From positions 1 through 64,000 of the forward strand of contig CAZTNA010000013.1 of assembly GCA_964615305.1 (NCBI GenBank): a stretch of 64,000 bases of DNA, read 5' to 3'. Shown here piece after piece: positions 53,557 through 62,723 of this stretch (position 1 is its first letter; each line of letters opens with the position of its first letter). The notes below the pieces were generated by a model that saw nothing but the letters and a program-made list of their open reading frames with translations, did no database searches and had not been told where the DNA came from. Position numbers and translations under genes: made by a program. Source of the stretch: Bog-950 sp964615305. Its GTDB lineage: Bacteria; Bacteroidota; Bacteroidia; Chitinophagales; LD1.

Positions 53557-56014
53557 TTTTGTAATCATTTTTAGTGCTGTCAATATTAGAAATTATCGGT
53601 AAAAATTTTGCAGCAAGCAGTTCGTGCCCCATGCAGTTAGGATGAGGGTTTTTTTCGGAAACACGCAATAGTTCGTAAGTGTATCCATCAAACGCATCGT
53701 GTATTGTATAACATTCGAAGCCGGCTTTTTGCGCCCACATTCGTTGTGTTTCGTAAGATTCAACAATAAACGGGTCATTGGTTGTTGGCGCGTACATCCA
53801 AATAGGACGAACATTATGTTGATGGCACATAGCCACAAGTGTATCGTATGTCCATGGTATTATCTCATTGACGTATGGCTCTAACCTGTCCTGAATTTCG
53901 ATAGCGCTCATGCCCTGAGTAATGCCGCTTTCTGCTTCAATGTTTTTTAAAAATGGGTAGTGTAAATCAATTCCGTTTTGAATGAAGCGCGAAAAAAATA
54001 CGCTGTATCTGCTTAGTTCGCGGATGTGAGTAAAAAAGATGACGGCATCTGGTTCAAAATTACAAATCTTAGTGTCCATTAAATAAACATGTTGCAGGGT
54101 GGTGTAACCGCCTAGCGAAAAATTAAGCAATTCAATTTTCTTGCCCTGAGTGTTCAGTTTATTTTCTACCAAGGTTTCATAAACACAGTTTCCGTCAACA
54201 CCATTTCCCATTTCGTAAGAAGCTCCCAATAAAGCTATCCTATATACATCTTTTGGCTTTTTAAGCGAGTATTCTTTGTCGCGCATTCCATAAGTGTTGG
54301 TTTCAATGAGTACTCCATTTTGCATTCTACTAACATTGGGAATAAATTGCTTCATGAGCAGATTGTCAGTATATTTTGTGTAGTCGCGTAAATCTTTTTG
54401 AAGTCCGTTAGTTACAAGCTTGGTTTCCCATAAACCAGATGTGTTGTCTAAGATGCTTGTATAGTAATCCATTTCTTCATAGTCTCTTTCAAAACTATTT
54501 TTTTGAACTTGAGTAATGAATTTAACTCGATGATCAGAAGGTTCTTTTTTAGCAACCAAAGCAACACCAAAGAGACCAACCCAACCAGTTAAAAGAGGAT
54601 ACAAATACGCTACTGTATCTCTGTCTTTTGTAACTAACAAACTTGAAACTACTGAAACACCAAAGTTCACAAAGTATAAAGTAGCAACCACAATGGGTAA
54701 TTGATAAAATGTAGAAGATTTTGGAAAAACTTGTTGTAGTAGATAGAAGTTTGTTTGAAACGAATCTGCCATCCAAAACCATGTCAATGTTGACATTACT
54801 ATAAACACCAGGGTGGTTTTAGATGCAATAACCAAATGCCTGAAAACAAATGATCTTGCCTTGTTGTCGTTTGGAAAAATACGATTGAAAAGTGCATTGG
54901 CGGTAATGAGCACCCCAAGTACCGACCAAAACACAACATCATTTAGCGGCATCTTTGTTATACCCGTAATCCAAAACTTTTGGTACCAGTGCAAGAATAT
55001 AGTAAATGCAAAAGCTAAGATTAGACTAAGTTCAACTGCAAAAGCAGATTTTTTGCGTAGCGAAAAGTAAGCCGGGTAGTAAGCAATTTTTAGAATAAAC
55101 TCACTCCAATATATATTAACTTTTTGCCAATATTTAAACAACGATTCTGCAAAGTAGAAGTTGCCGAAAGGAGTAGGAAGATTAAACCCAAACAAGCATA
55201 AAAAACCAATTGCTGCTGTTAGGGTACCTGAGTATTGAAGAAGCGACACATAGTTAGTTAAAACCACCATTACAAGATCATTAAAACTAAAAACCTGGTC
55301 AACTGAAGCACCTATATAGTTATGGATTACTCGTTCAAGTATAAATTGGAAAATCCCTGAAAAGATAAACACCAAACCCTTTCGCCAAATTTGTGCAGTG
55401 GGAGCATTGTAGTAGAATTGAACATGCGATCGATAATCCACAATAGGGAAAAACAAGAATGCTAGATTGGGTAAGCAGATAAAGTAACTCAACCTGAGCC
55501 AAATATTTTCGTTCATTGGATGGTGTTTGGCTTCAAGCAACCAGATGATTGAACGGAACATAATCAAAGCTGCTGCATACGGAACCATCATTTGTATTCT
55601 GGGCATTTGAATAAGCCCAGCTCTTAGAACTGCCATAGCAAGCAATAGACCAATCAATAGCAGCCACTTAAGATATAGTTTTAATGGCAGCAACAGTATT
55701 GTAAAGCATACTGCTATCATTAGTAGCAGTATGCCACCACTCATCCACCCAAATATGGTAACTACGCTTAATACAAAAACGCTAACAAAGATGGCGGGTC
55801 TGAATCGCAATGGAACAAGTGCTGTAGTAACAAATGCAGGAATAAGATACTTCACTAAATCAACTATGCGCTCAAAAGGCTGCAAGTTAAGGTGGTGAAT
55901 AATGAATGGAGATAGACTAAGTACACTGCTAACAACTACTAACCATAACCAAAAGTTTAAATCACGCGTTTCGTTTTGTCTATCCTCCATTGCCGGAAAC
56001 ACTCTATCTAACAT
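53522..56014 (-). CDS. MBOAT acyltransferase fused to SGNH hydrolase-like domain
   Basis: An 830-residue protein. Residues ~20-490 are polytopic (12 or more segments) and carry MBOAT landmarks: FYFAESLFKYWQKVNIYWSE (287-306) and the presumed catalytic His342 in AFTIFLHWYQKFW. Residues ~590-810 form an SGNH/GDSL-type domain: IALLGASYEMGNG with Ser599 as nucleophile, NFSLGGYTTLQ (block II/III), and NPHPNCMGHELLA with His791. The usual Asp of the D-x-x-H block is not seen there (Lys788; Asn789 in a DxHPN alignment). MBOAT plus SGNH partner is the arrangement of DltB/DltD and of cell-wall and polysaccharide O-acylation systems. Here both are on one chain, next to a carrier protein gene. Confidence 0.85.
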   Translation of the reverse strand: MLDRVFPAMEDRQNETRDLNFWLWLVVVSSVLSLSPFIIHHLNLQPFERIVDLVKYLIPAFVTTALVPLRFRPAIFVSVFVLSVVTIFGWMSGGILLLMIAVCFTILLLPLKLYLKWLLLIGLLLAMAVLRAGLIQMPRIQMMVPYAAALIMFRSIIWLLEAKHHPMNENIWLRLSYFICLPNLAFLFFPIVDYRSHVQFYYNAPTAQIWRKGLVFIFSGIFQFILERVIHNYIGASVDQVFSFNDLVMVVLTNYVSLLQYSGTLTAAIGFLCLFGFNLPTPFGNFYFAESLFKYWQKVNIYWSEFILKIAYYPAYFSLRKKSAFAVELSLILAFAFTIFLHWYQKFWITGITKMPLNDVVFWSVLGVLITANALFNRIFPNDNKARSFVFRHLVIASKTTLVFIVMSTLTWFWMADSFQTNFYLLQQVFPKSSTFYQLPIVVATLYFVNFGVSVVSSLLVTKDRDTVAYLYPLLTGWVGLFGVALVAKKEPSDHRVKFITQVQKNSFERDYEEMDYYTSILDNTSGLWETKLVTNGLQKDLRDYTKYTDNLLMKQFIPNVSRMQNGVLIETNTYGMRDKEYSLKKPKDVYRIALLGASYEMGNGVDGNCVYETLVENKLNTQGKKIELLNFSLGGYTTLQHVYLMDTKICNFEPDAVIFFTHIRELSRYSVFFSRFIQNGIDLHYPFLKNIEAESGITQGMSAIEIQDRLEPYVNEIIPWTYDTLVAMCHQHNVRPIWMYAPTTNDPFIVESYETQRMWAQKAGFECYTIHDAFDGYTYELLRVSEKNPHPNCMGHELLAAKFLPIISNIDSTKNDYKNGKRTTSKTGL

Positions 56015-56065
56015 GGTTGTAACTTTTATTATTGTATAGCTTCAATAAGCAGGTTCATCTATTAA

Positions 56066-56923
56066 TTAGAGTGAGTAGTTTAGATGTTTCAAAACAGTGC
56101 AGAGATCTTTATCAGAGTATAGCCAGTCTAAATCTTCAGGTTTAAAATATTCTTCCCAATTTTGTGCTACTCCCTCTCTGAAAAAATTTTTACCGCTGCG
56201 CTTTTTAAATTCCCCAGGCTTTAGGTTTTCATTTTGCCTTAATGTAGAAAACCCGGTAACTGACTTTAGTTTGCCTAAATCAAATTCTTGAATACCGCAA
56301 TAAGACAGTAGTAATTCAACAGAGTTTTCAAAGTTGGAGAGTAGGTCTTCGTATTTCACCATAATAATAGAATTGGGATTGTTTTTTTTAAACTCTAATG
56401 CGCGTGTTACATGCTCAATCCATGATCCAAAAGGTTCTGTTACTTCGTTGCTTTTTATAAAATCTGAAAAGCTGCCGCAATACTCATTTAATGCCAATTT
56501 GTATTCGTAATAAGAAACCAATACATCTCTGTAGTCACGAAATACGTAAACGGTTTTAGGATAATATTGAAACCACGCATCGTGCGATTTTATAAAACGG
56601 GTTTTAGATTTTGCGTCTATTATATCTTTCGATGTATAAACATCGCTAACCACATTTTCCAACTCATCGAAGCTTAATGTATGCTTTGTACCCTTTAATG
56701 CATAAGCAATTATGTATCGAAGCCAAGTGTTACCTGATTTGGGATAGGATACAATAAAAATATCGTCAGGTAAAATATTGTTTATTTGAAGTAGAAACGC
56801 GCCTTTGTTTATTAACCCCAACTGAGCCGGCAACCACCGAAAGTATTGTTTGATTAAACGTGAACGTGATATAGAAGCAGGGGTAGATGGCACGAGGCAA
56901 AATAAAAAATTAGTACGTAGCAC
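56066..56923 (-). CDS. PAPS-dependent sulfotransferase
   Basis: A 285-residue sulfotransferase (Sulfotransfer_1). The 5'-phosphosulfate loop is FIVSYPKSGNTWLRYIIAY near residue 55. The 3'-phosphate site is VYVFRDYRDVLVSYYEY near 127-143, and the C-terminal KRSGKNFFREGVAQNWEEY corresponds to the GxxGxW region. It transfers sulfate from PAPS to a hydroxyl or amine. Start is a GTG at 56923; no nearby ATG is available. It is the first gene of the acyl-modification operon, 51 bases before the MBOAT gene, and divergent by 15 bases from the gene at 56939. A glycan acceptor is likely given the context. Confidence 0.9.
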   Translation of the reverse strand: MLRTNFLFCLVPSTPASISRSRLIKQYFRWLPAQLGLINKGAFLLQINNILPDDIFIVSYPKSGNTWLRYIIAYALKGTKHTLSFDELENVVSDVYTSKDIIDAKSKTRFIKSHDAWFQYYPKTVYVFRDYRDVLVSYYEYKLALNEYCGSFSDFIKSNEVTEPFGSWIEHVTRALEFKKNNPNSIIMVKYEDLLSNFENSVELLLSYCGIQEFDLGKLKSVTGFSTLRQNENLKPGEFKKRSGKNFFREGVAQNWEEYFKPEDLDWLYSDKDLCTVLKHLNYSL

Positions 56924-56938
56924 TGAACATTATTTACA

Positions 56939-57883
56939 TTGACAACATTCTCACATATCATAAATCCGGTTTCGGCCGAAGAAAATGCAGAGCTTTTCGA
57001 AGTGCAAAAAGTAACATTTGCTTCTATGCTTAAGGCAAAAGCATATGCAAGTGAGCATTGTGAGGTGGAACTTTGTTCTGTGCAAGCTGCTGTGAGCAAG
57101 GCATTTGTTCCTCACGGATTTGTTTCTCTACAACCACTTTCCCGTGTAGTCAGTGATGTTGTGTCCGACACAAGTAAACCCTATCCTTTTTTAGGAGATA
57201 TTGTTTTACAGCACAAAGCACATGCCCGTGCAGATTACCTGATTTATTCTAATCTCGATATTGCCCTCATGCCTTATTTTTACGAATCGGTAGCTGAGTA
57301 TTTAAAACAAGGATACGATGCACTGGTTATTAACCGAAGGCGTTTGAACAATAGGTTAGTGCAAGAGAAAAATATGTCATTGTTATACGCTGAAGCAGGC
57401 CGCGAACACACCGGCTACGATTGTTTTGTATTTAAGCGAGAGCTAGTAGATCGGTTCATTTTCAAAAACATTTGCCTGGGGGTGCCCGGAGCCGGTAACG
57501 ATTTGTTCTATAACATTTTCACGTTTGCAGATAACCCTATTTTGTTTCCTGAAAAACATCTGACATTTCATGTGGGGTTAGAATTATACAAGGCATGGGG
57601 CGATTCTGCAACTAATGCGCATAACTCAAAAGAGTTTATGAGTTTATTAACTGATCTAAAACCGTACATGAAAGCGCATAAATTTCCTGGTGCTGATCTT
57701 GGGCTTTTTAGCCGTCATGTTAGATGGTTAATGAATCCAACTTTTCATTACCCAACCATGTTATGGCTTGACTATAAACGCAGGTTTAAAAAGGCTGCCC
57801 CAAAGTTTAATCAAACTTTTAGCTATACGCGTAAACAAAAGTATTTGGAATGGCTCTTAAAAATGGTAAACTTTAAAGAGTAG
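56939..57883 (+). CDS. Probable glycosyltransferase-like protein of unknown function
   Basis: A 314-residue soluble protein. The first possible start after the in-frame stop is TTG at 56939, and the following HIINPVSAEENAELFEVQ looks like a true N-terminus. YLIYSNLDIALMPYFYESVA near residue 100 has the pattern of a strand ending in a nucleotide-sugar-binding NxD/DxD-type motif as in GT-A folds, and GYDCFVFKRELVDRF follows as in such enzymes. The assignment is tentative. The gene is divergent from the sulfotransferase across only 15 bases, so the two probably share a control region and a pathway. Confidence 0.55.
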   Translation: MTTFSHIINPVSAEENAELFEVQKVTFASMLKAKAYASEHCEVELCSVQAAVSKAFVPHGFVSLQPLSRVVSDVVSDTSKPYPFLGDIVLQHKAHARADYLIYSNLDIALMPYFYESVAEYLKQGYDALVINRRRLNNRLVQEKNMSLLYAEAGREHTGYDCFVFKRELVDRFIFKNICLGVPGAGNDLFYNIFTFADNPILFPEKHLTFHVGLELYKAWGDSATNAHNSKEFMSLLTDLKPYMKAHKFPGADLGLFSRHVRWLMNPTFHYPTMLWLDYKRRFKKAAPKFNQTFSYTRKQKYLEWLLKMVNFKE

Positions 57884-57917
57884 CAGGAGGGGGCAGTTTT
57901 TTTGTTACACAATGATT

Positions 57918-57925
57918 TATCTTTG
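57918..57925 (+). promoter_or_regulatory. Bacteroidota -7 promoter element (TATCTTTG)
   Basis: TATCTTTG matches TAnnTTTG, 45 bases before the start at 57971. A TTTG lies 13 bases upstream, closer than the ideal -33 spacing. Confidence 0.45.
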
Positions 57926-57970
57926 CACACGAAATCTAAAAAGAACAATTAGTAGATTAAAATTACCTAT

Positions 57971-58705
57971 ATGAAATGTCTGCATGTTGTCCCTATCATG
58001 CTTGCTGTCTTGTTTATTGCTTCTTGTAAAAGAGAAGATGATAATACTGATTATGATTTAAGTAAAGCGAAGGTGCACACCATAACACACTCTGCTACTG
58101 GTGAAACTGAAACATATTTGTACGACAACGAGGGGAGAATTACACAATTGCAATTAAATTCTGGGAGCAAAACAACCTACACTTACAATGGTGATACTTT
58201 AGTTATTGTAAACCTAAACAGTTCAGGAGGCATATCAAGCACAGAAACCATGCTGCTAAGTAACGGTTTGGCACAAAGCAGCGTAGTTACAGACGATTTA
58301 GGAAACATCACCGGTTATAAGCAATATGTGTTTAGTGGTGACGAGCAAACATCCTACACTGCATTGGATGCAAGTATGCAGCAAACAGTTCATGAAGAGT
58401 GGATCTGGCAAAATGGTAGCATTACCACTTATAGTATCTACGATAGCGTTAATACTAATCTCTATAACATTTATTATTGGTATAACTACCCGGGTGCAAG
58501 TTCTACGGGTAAAGTAAATACAGGTAGAAAATATTTAGGTGCAGACCCCATTTACCAAATTAGAAAAATACTAACTACTGGTTTAATAGGTAACACTTAC
58601 AGAACTTTAGAATACACTACTGATGACCAAAGCCGTGTAACGTCTGCATTGTATTACAACCAAAATCACGTTTTAGAAAATACAGATAGTTACACGTATT
58701 ACTAA
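57971..58705 (+). CDS. Small lipoprotein with YD-like repeats
   Basis: A 244-residue lipoprotein (lipobox VLFIASCKRE, Cys19). The mature chain has YD-like units: ETYLYDNEGRITQLQL, KTTYTYNGDTLVIVN, RTLEYTTDDQSRVTSALYY and a final DSYTYY. The same kind of repeat builds RHS shells, but here there are too few to close one, so it is more like the short surface lipoproteins (DUF4595-like) common in Bacteroidota. It is convergent with the large T9SS gene, with an 11-base gap and no clear terminator. Confidence 0.72.
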   Translation: MKCLHVVPIMLAVLFIASCKREDDNTDYDLSKAKVHTITHSATGETETYLYDNEGRITQLQLNSGSKTTYTYNGDTLVIVNLNSSGGISSTETMLLSNGLAQSSVVTDDLGNITGYKQYVFSGDEQTSYTALDASMQQTVHEEWIWQNGSITTYSIYDSVNTNLYNIYYWYNYPGASSTGKVNTGRKYLGADPIYQIRKILTTGLIGNTYRTLEYTTDDQSRVTSALYYNQNHVLENTDSYTYY

Positions 58706-58716
58706 TAACAGGGGGG

Positions 58717-61700
58717 TTATCTAATCAGTGTCAAGTTTCCTTTACGGGTTAGTTTTTTACCGTTAAAATCAACACCGGTGACATAGTACACAAATGTGCC
58801 TACCTCCTGCAGTTTACCTTTGTAGGTGCCATCCCAACCTCGGCTGAGATTACTCAATTCTGAAGGGTCGCTTGACGAGTAAATCATTTCACCCCAACGA
58901 TTGTAAATTCGAATATCGTATTCTCTCAGTGAGCCAAAAACGGTAAAATAATCGTTGTTGCCATCGCCATTAGGAGTAAATGCCTGAGGCACTTTCAGGT
59001 TGCAAGGCAATACATGCAGATTTACAGTGTCTGTAATCATACACCCAACTGTATCGAAAACAGAAATTGTATAAGTTGTATATTCCTCACCGTAATTTGT
59101 AAAAGTAGGGTTAAGAACATTTGCATCATTCAGCCCGTTGTTTGGAGCCCAAACGTAAATTTGACCATTGCTAATAGCCGGAATAATGTATGAAGCATCA
59201 TCGCAAACTTCCGTATCGGGGCCGGCATCTAGGGTGGGAGTAGCTCCTACGGCTATTGTAATTGTATCAAAGTTCACACATTGATTATTGTCGGTTACCA
59301 TTAAAACAAACTCAGTAGTCATGCTGCCATTAAACAACGGGTTAATAGCTGTGGCGTTATCCAGATTATCTGCTGGAGTCCACAAAGCATTTTGTGAAGA
59401 AGCTGAGGCTGGAATAACATACGATAATCCGTTGCATAAGACAGTATCTTGGCTGGCATCAACAACCGGTAAATTGTTTACTACAACAGATACGGTATCT
59501 CTGCCTTCGCAACCGTTTGATGAAGTGGCACTCAAAACATAATCAGTAGAAGTATTGCCGGTAAACAAAGGATTAAGCACACTAGTGTTGCTCAAATCGG
59601 TATTTGGTTGCCAATTGAAATTTGTTTCAGCGGTATTTCCATTCAACTGAAATGTTTGTCCACTGCAAATAGCTGTGTCGTTTCCTGCATTAACTATTGG
59701 TGAAGGATTCACATTCACATATACCGAATCGCGGTTCTTGCAGCCGCTGGTGTCAGATACAATTACGGAATACATTCCACTTTGTGATGGAATAAACTGA
59801 ATAGTAGAAGAAGTATCTCCTGTGTTCCAGTTAAATTGAAGGCCGGCACGTGTAGAATAGTATATGCGCACATTTAAAACCCGAGAAGCATTTACAAATG
59901 CTCCAAACAGATAGTTGTTTACTGTGCCCTGCACAAAATCAATTACACCATCGCTTTTATACACAGTTCCCTGCGAGCCATTGCCACTGCCATAAGCCAA
60001 GTTAACCGCGGTAGGTTGATTGGCGGTGGTAATGTAAAACCCAAATGTGTCACCGGCAGCTATATGTTGGTTTATAGGTATCGGTAAAATTGTAAGACCA
60101 GAAGTAGCTGCAGCGAAATTGTAATAGGAGCCTATCTGCCCCCAATTGCCCGGGCTTTGTTCAAAAGTGCGGTAAGTTCCTTGTTTGCCATAAACTTCTG
60201 CCTGCACTAATTGGGGCGTGGCAAGAACTTTCACAGCAACAGAGTCAATGGTAACATCGCCATGCGCAATAATATCGAACATGGCGCCTTGCTTGCCAAC
60301 TTTTGCGGTGTCTTGTGTTAGAAAGGTTTTATCTAGTTCGGCTGTTTCGGCATGAAGAGTAACCGGTTGTCCACTGCAAACTGTTTGATTTGCTCCGGCC
60401 TCTACACTATAAAGCGTTGTTACATTGACTTGAAAAGTTCCGCTATCGCCTCCGCAATCATTAAGCGAAAAATTACTGATAGTAAAAGTACCTATTGAAT
60501 CAAAAATCATGGTTACTTGACTGTTAGCTTCATCTAAAACGGTAACACCCGGTGGAGCATCCCAGTTATAATACGTTTCTTTCAAATAGTCAACGTTGTA
60601 GGTTACAGTGTCTCCTAAACAAACTTGCACAGGGCCTGTAATTGCAACATCCGGTATTCCAATAACAGTAAGAGTAGCTCGATCACTATAAGCACCTACA
60701 CAACCAAAATTTATCTCACGCACATAAAACACATAGTCATCAAGTGGGGCTCCTGTAAAATCAACTAATAACGGGTTGTAAGGCCATATAAATGGGTTGC
60801 CATTGTTTAACCCGTTTGCCGCCCATTCGTAATCGCTTGGTGGATGCTTAAATGGAGACACAAACAAACTTACCAACCCCAGATTGCAACTTACTGTATC
60901 GTCTAAAATAATTACAGGCCGCGAAGTGTCAGGCGCACCAATGGTTATGCGTATTACGCTGCCAGTTTGATTCCACGGCAAACTGCTGCAATTGCTGAGT
61001 ATGCGCATGTAGTAAGTTCCGGGAGCAACCGGCAGTTGGTTAGCATACGGAGGAAAGTCAATTACAAAGTTTCCTCCTAAACTGTCGTGATATATGCCTA
61101 ATCCACCGCTATTAACCAAGCTAAAATCCATCATGCTACGCAATTCTATTGTCCAGTTGTTACAAGTATCGTAGCTGGCATTGTTATTCCAATGGTTAAT
61201 AGCAATTGTGAGATTGGCATCATTGGGGTATGGTGTTGATCCATTGAGGCAAACATGAATGTCTTGTATGTTGTTGGTTAGTTCATCGCATTGAGTAAGG
61301 CAGAACGGTCCAATCAGCGAACCAACTACAGATGGAAAATTCGACACTACCCGAATGTAGTATCCACAACCCGGTGGCACATTAGCCGGTATCACACCGC
61401 TGACAGTTCCCGGCATTGCCGGAAAAGATTCATCTGAAGGTAAAGTGCCAAGCACGTACGGTGAGGCAAAACTTCCGTTCATATCTGAAAGCTGGGCAGT
61501 GTATGTGTTGTTTTGATTGCCCGGGCCAAAAACACCGAATGAGTTGAACTTTACATCAATTACACTTTGAATGCACGTGGTGTCAATATCGTTCATCACA
61601 GGAGCGTTATTGGTAAATATACTTTCTGGGCAGTCTTGTATGGTGAAACAAATGCTGGTGTCACCTATAATTTGAGGCTCGGGACTAATTCGGTTTATTC

Positions 61701-62613
61701 GTATTCGGAAACAACTTCCAGAAACATTGTCAGGAACCTGAAATCCAATATAACCAAATGTATCAGGCGCAAAAATACTGAACACCCCCCCATCAAATGG
61801 ATTTACAAAATTTCCTGCGGCATCACTCATTTGTATTCTGTATGTACCATCGCAAAGCGGTGCGCTTAAATCATAACCAATAGTTATATAATTATCCTGA
61901 CAAACTGTGGTAGGTGAAATGAGGTTAATATTTAACTCTACAGGATTATTGATGTTGTCGTATGTTCCTACAGCTATTATATCGTCAATACCAAACGACA
62001 CATTTGATTGAACACCGCTGGCAGGGTTTACCCAACGAAACCCAAGTTGAAGATTGGTTACATTGTTAAACGCAGGATCCTGAATTACTTCATACTTCCA
62101 TTTGCTTTGGTTGTTGTATTTCGGCTGCCCGGTTTTTATCCAAGGGCCACCATCAATACGGTAATACACTTCCCCATAAGCATCGCTATTCCCTTCTGCA
62201 ATCCAGAAAAAAGTAAAAATTACATTTTGCATGGCTAACGTACAGAATGCGTCACCTAAAAAAGTAAAGCGGTCGCTGGCAGTATTGCTGTTCCAATTAG
62301 CATTAGCAATAGAGTTAGACGTAGCCATGCCCTCATCGTGTATATGTAAATAAGTAGAAAATGGCGCACCGTTGATGTTCCCACTTACTACGCTATCCTG
62401 AGGCGGAGTGTTGCTGTACCATGGTGCCCCGTTGTATTCGTTGTTGATTATCCACGAGTTATTGCCGCTGTTGGTTCCCACTCCTCCCGAGTCGCTATTA
62501 AAATTAGCGTTCCCATTTTCAAAAGTCTGAGTAAGCAAAAGTATTTGCTGTTGTGAGCTGCCGGCAACTACGAGCATGCAGTAAAAAACAAGTAGTAAAT
62601 ATTTCTTCATCAA
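58717..62613 (-). CDS. Large secreted PKD/Ig-repeat protein with T9SS type B tail
   Basis: A 1298-residue exported protein. The signal peptide is at 1-20 (MLVVAGSSQQ). The N-terminal domain around 25-220 (ANFNSDSGGVGTNSGNNSW ... FSTYLHIHDEGMATS) is a jelly-roll-like adhesion module. Next are many Ig/PKD-like repeats; the later ones share CSGQTFQLNGNT, STDYVLSATSSNGC, LFNGSMTTEFVL units of about 85 residues. The C-terminal ~88 residues (KVPQAFTPNGDGNNDYFTVF to RKGNLTLIR) are the gliding-motility-associated type B T9SS sorting domain. It is exported to the cell surface, probably as an adhesin. No catalytic motif is seen. Confidence 0.92.
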   Translation of the reverse strand: MMKKYLLLVFYCMLVVAGSSQQQILLLTQTFENGNANFNSDSGGVGTNSGNNSWIINNEYNGAPWYSNTPPQDSVVSGNINGAPFSTYLHIHDEGMATSNSIANANWNSNTASDRFTFLGDAFCTLAMQNVIFTFFWIAEGNSDAYGEVYYRIDGGPWIKTGQPKYNNQSKWKYEVIQDPAFNNVTNLQLGFRWVNPASGVQSNVSFGIDDIIAVGTYDNINNPVELNINLISPTTVCQDNYITIGYDLSAPLCDGTYRIQMSDAAGNFVNPFDGGVFSIFAPDTFGYIGFQVPDNVSGSCFRIRINRISPEPQIIGDTSICFTIQDCPESIFTNNAPVMNDIDTTCIQSVIDVKFNSFGVFGPGNQNNTYTAQLSDMNGSFASPYVLGTLPSDESFPAMPGTVSGVIPANVPPGCGYYIRVVSNFPSVVGSLIGPFCLTQCDELTNNIQDIHVCLNGSTPYPNDANLTIAINHWNNNASYDTCNNWTIELRSMMDFSLVNSGGLGIYHDSLGGNFVIDFPPYANQLPVAPGTYYMRILSNCSSLPWNQTGSVIRITIGAPDTSRPVIILDDTVSCNLGLVSLFVSPFKHPPSDYEWAANGLNNGNPFIWPYNPLLVDFTGAPLDDYVFYVREINFGCVGAYSDRATLTVIGIPDVAITGPVQVCLGDTVTYNVDYLKETYYNWDAPPGVTVLDEANSQVTMIFDSIGTFTISNFSLNDCGGDSGTFQVNVTTLYSVEAGANQTVCSGQPVTLHAETAELDKTFLTQDTAKVGKQGAMFDIIAHGDVTIDSVAVKVLATPQLVQAEVYGKQGTYRTFEQSPGNWGQIGSYYNFAAATSGLTILPIPINQHIAAGDTFGFYITTANQPTAVNLAYGSGNGSQGTVYKSDGVIDFVQGTVNNYLFGAFVNASRVLNVRIYYSTRAGLQFNWNTGDTSSTIQFIPSQSGMYSVIVSDTSGCKNRDSVYVNVNPSPIVNAGNDTAICSGQTFQLNGNTAETNFNWQPNTDLSNTSVLNPLFTGNTSTDYVLSATSSNGCEGRDTVSVVVNNLPVVDASQDTVLCNGLSYVIPASASSQNALWTPADNLDNATAINPLFNGSMTTEFVLMVTDNNQCVNFDTITIAVGATPTLDAGPDTEVCDDASYIIPAISNGQIYVWAPNNGLNDANVLNPTFTNYGEEYTTYTISVFDTVGCMITDTVNLHVLPCNLKVPQAFTPNGDGNNDYFTVFGSLREYDIRIYNRWGEMIYSSSDPSELSNLSRGWDGTYKGKLQEVGTFVYYVTGVDFNGKKLTRKGNLTLIR

Positions 62614-62723
62614 CCGTAAAATGAATTAGTGCGTTATCTACAAACCTGCATAAAATTTTCGGTAATGGAAAGGAAATAGGGGGAGGGTTTTTCTACTTCA
62701 AAATATTTTATGCACGTTTGCGC

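Noticed and set aside
50685..56014. Plain dlt (D-alanylation) operon
   Set aside because: The adenylation pocket does not look like DltA and a dedicated flavoprotein is present, which D-alanylation does not need; teichoic acids are also not expected in Bacteroidota.
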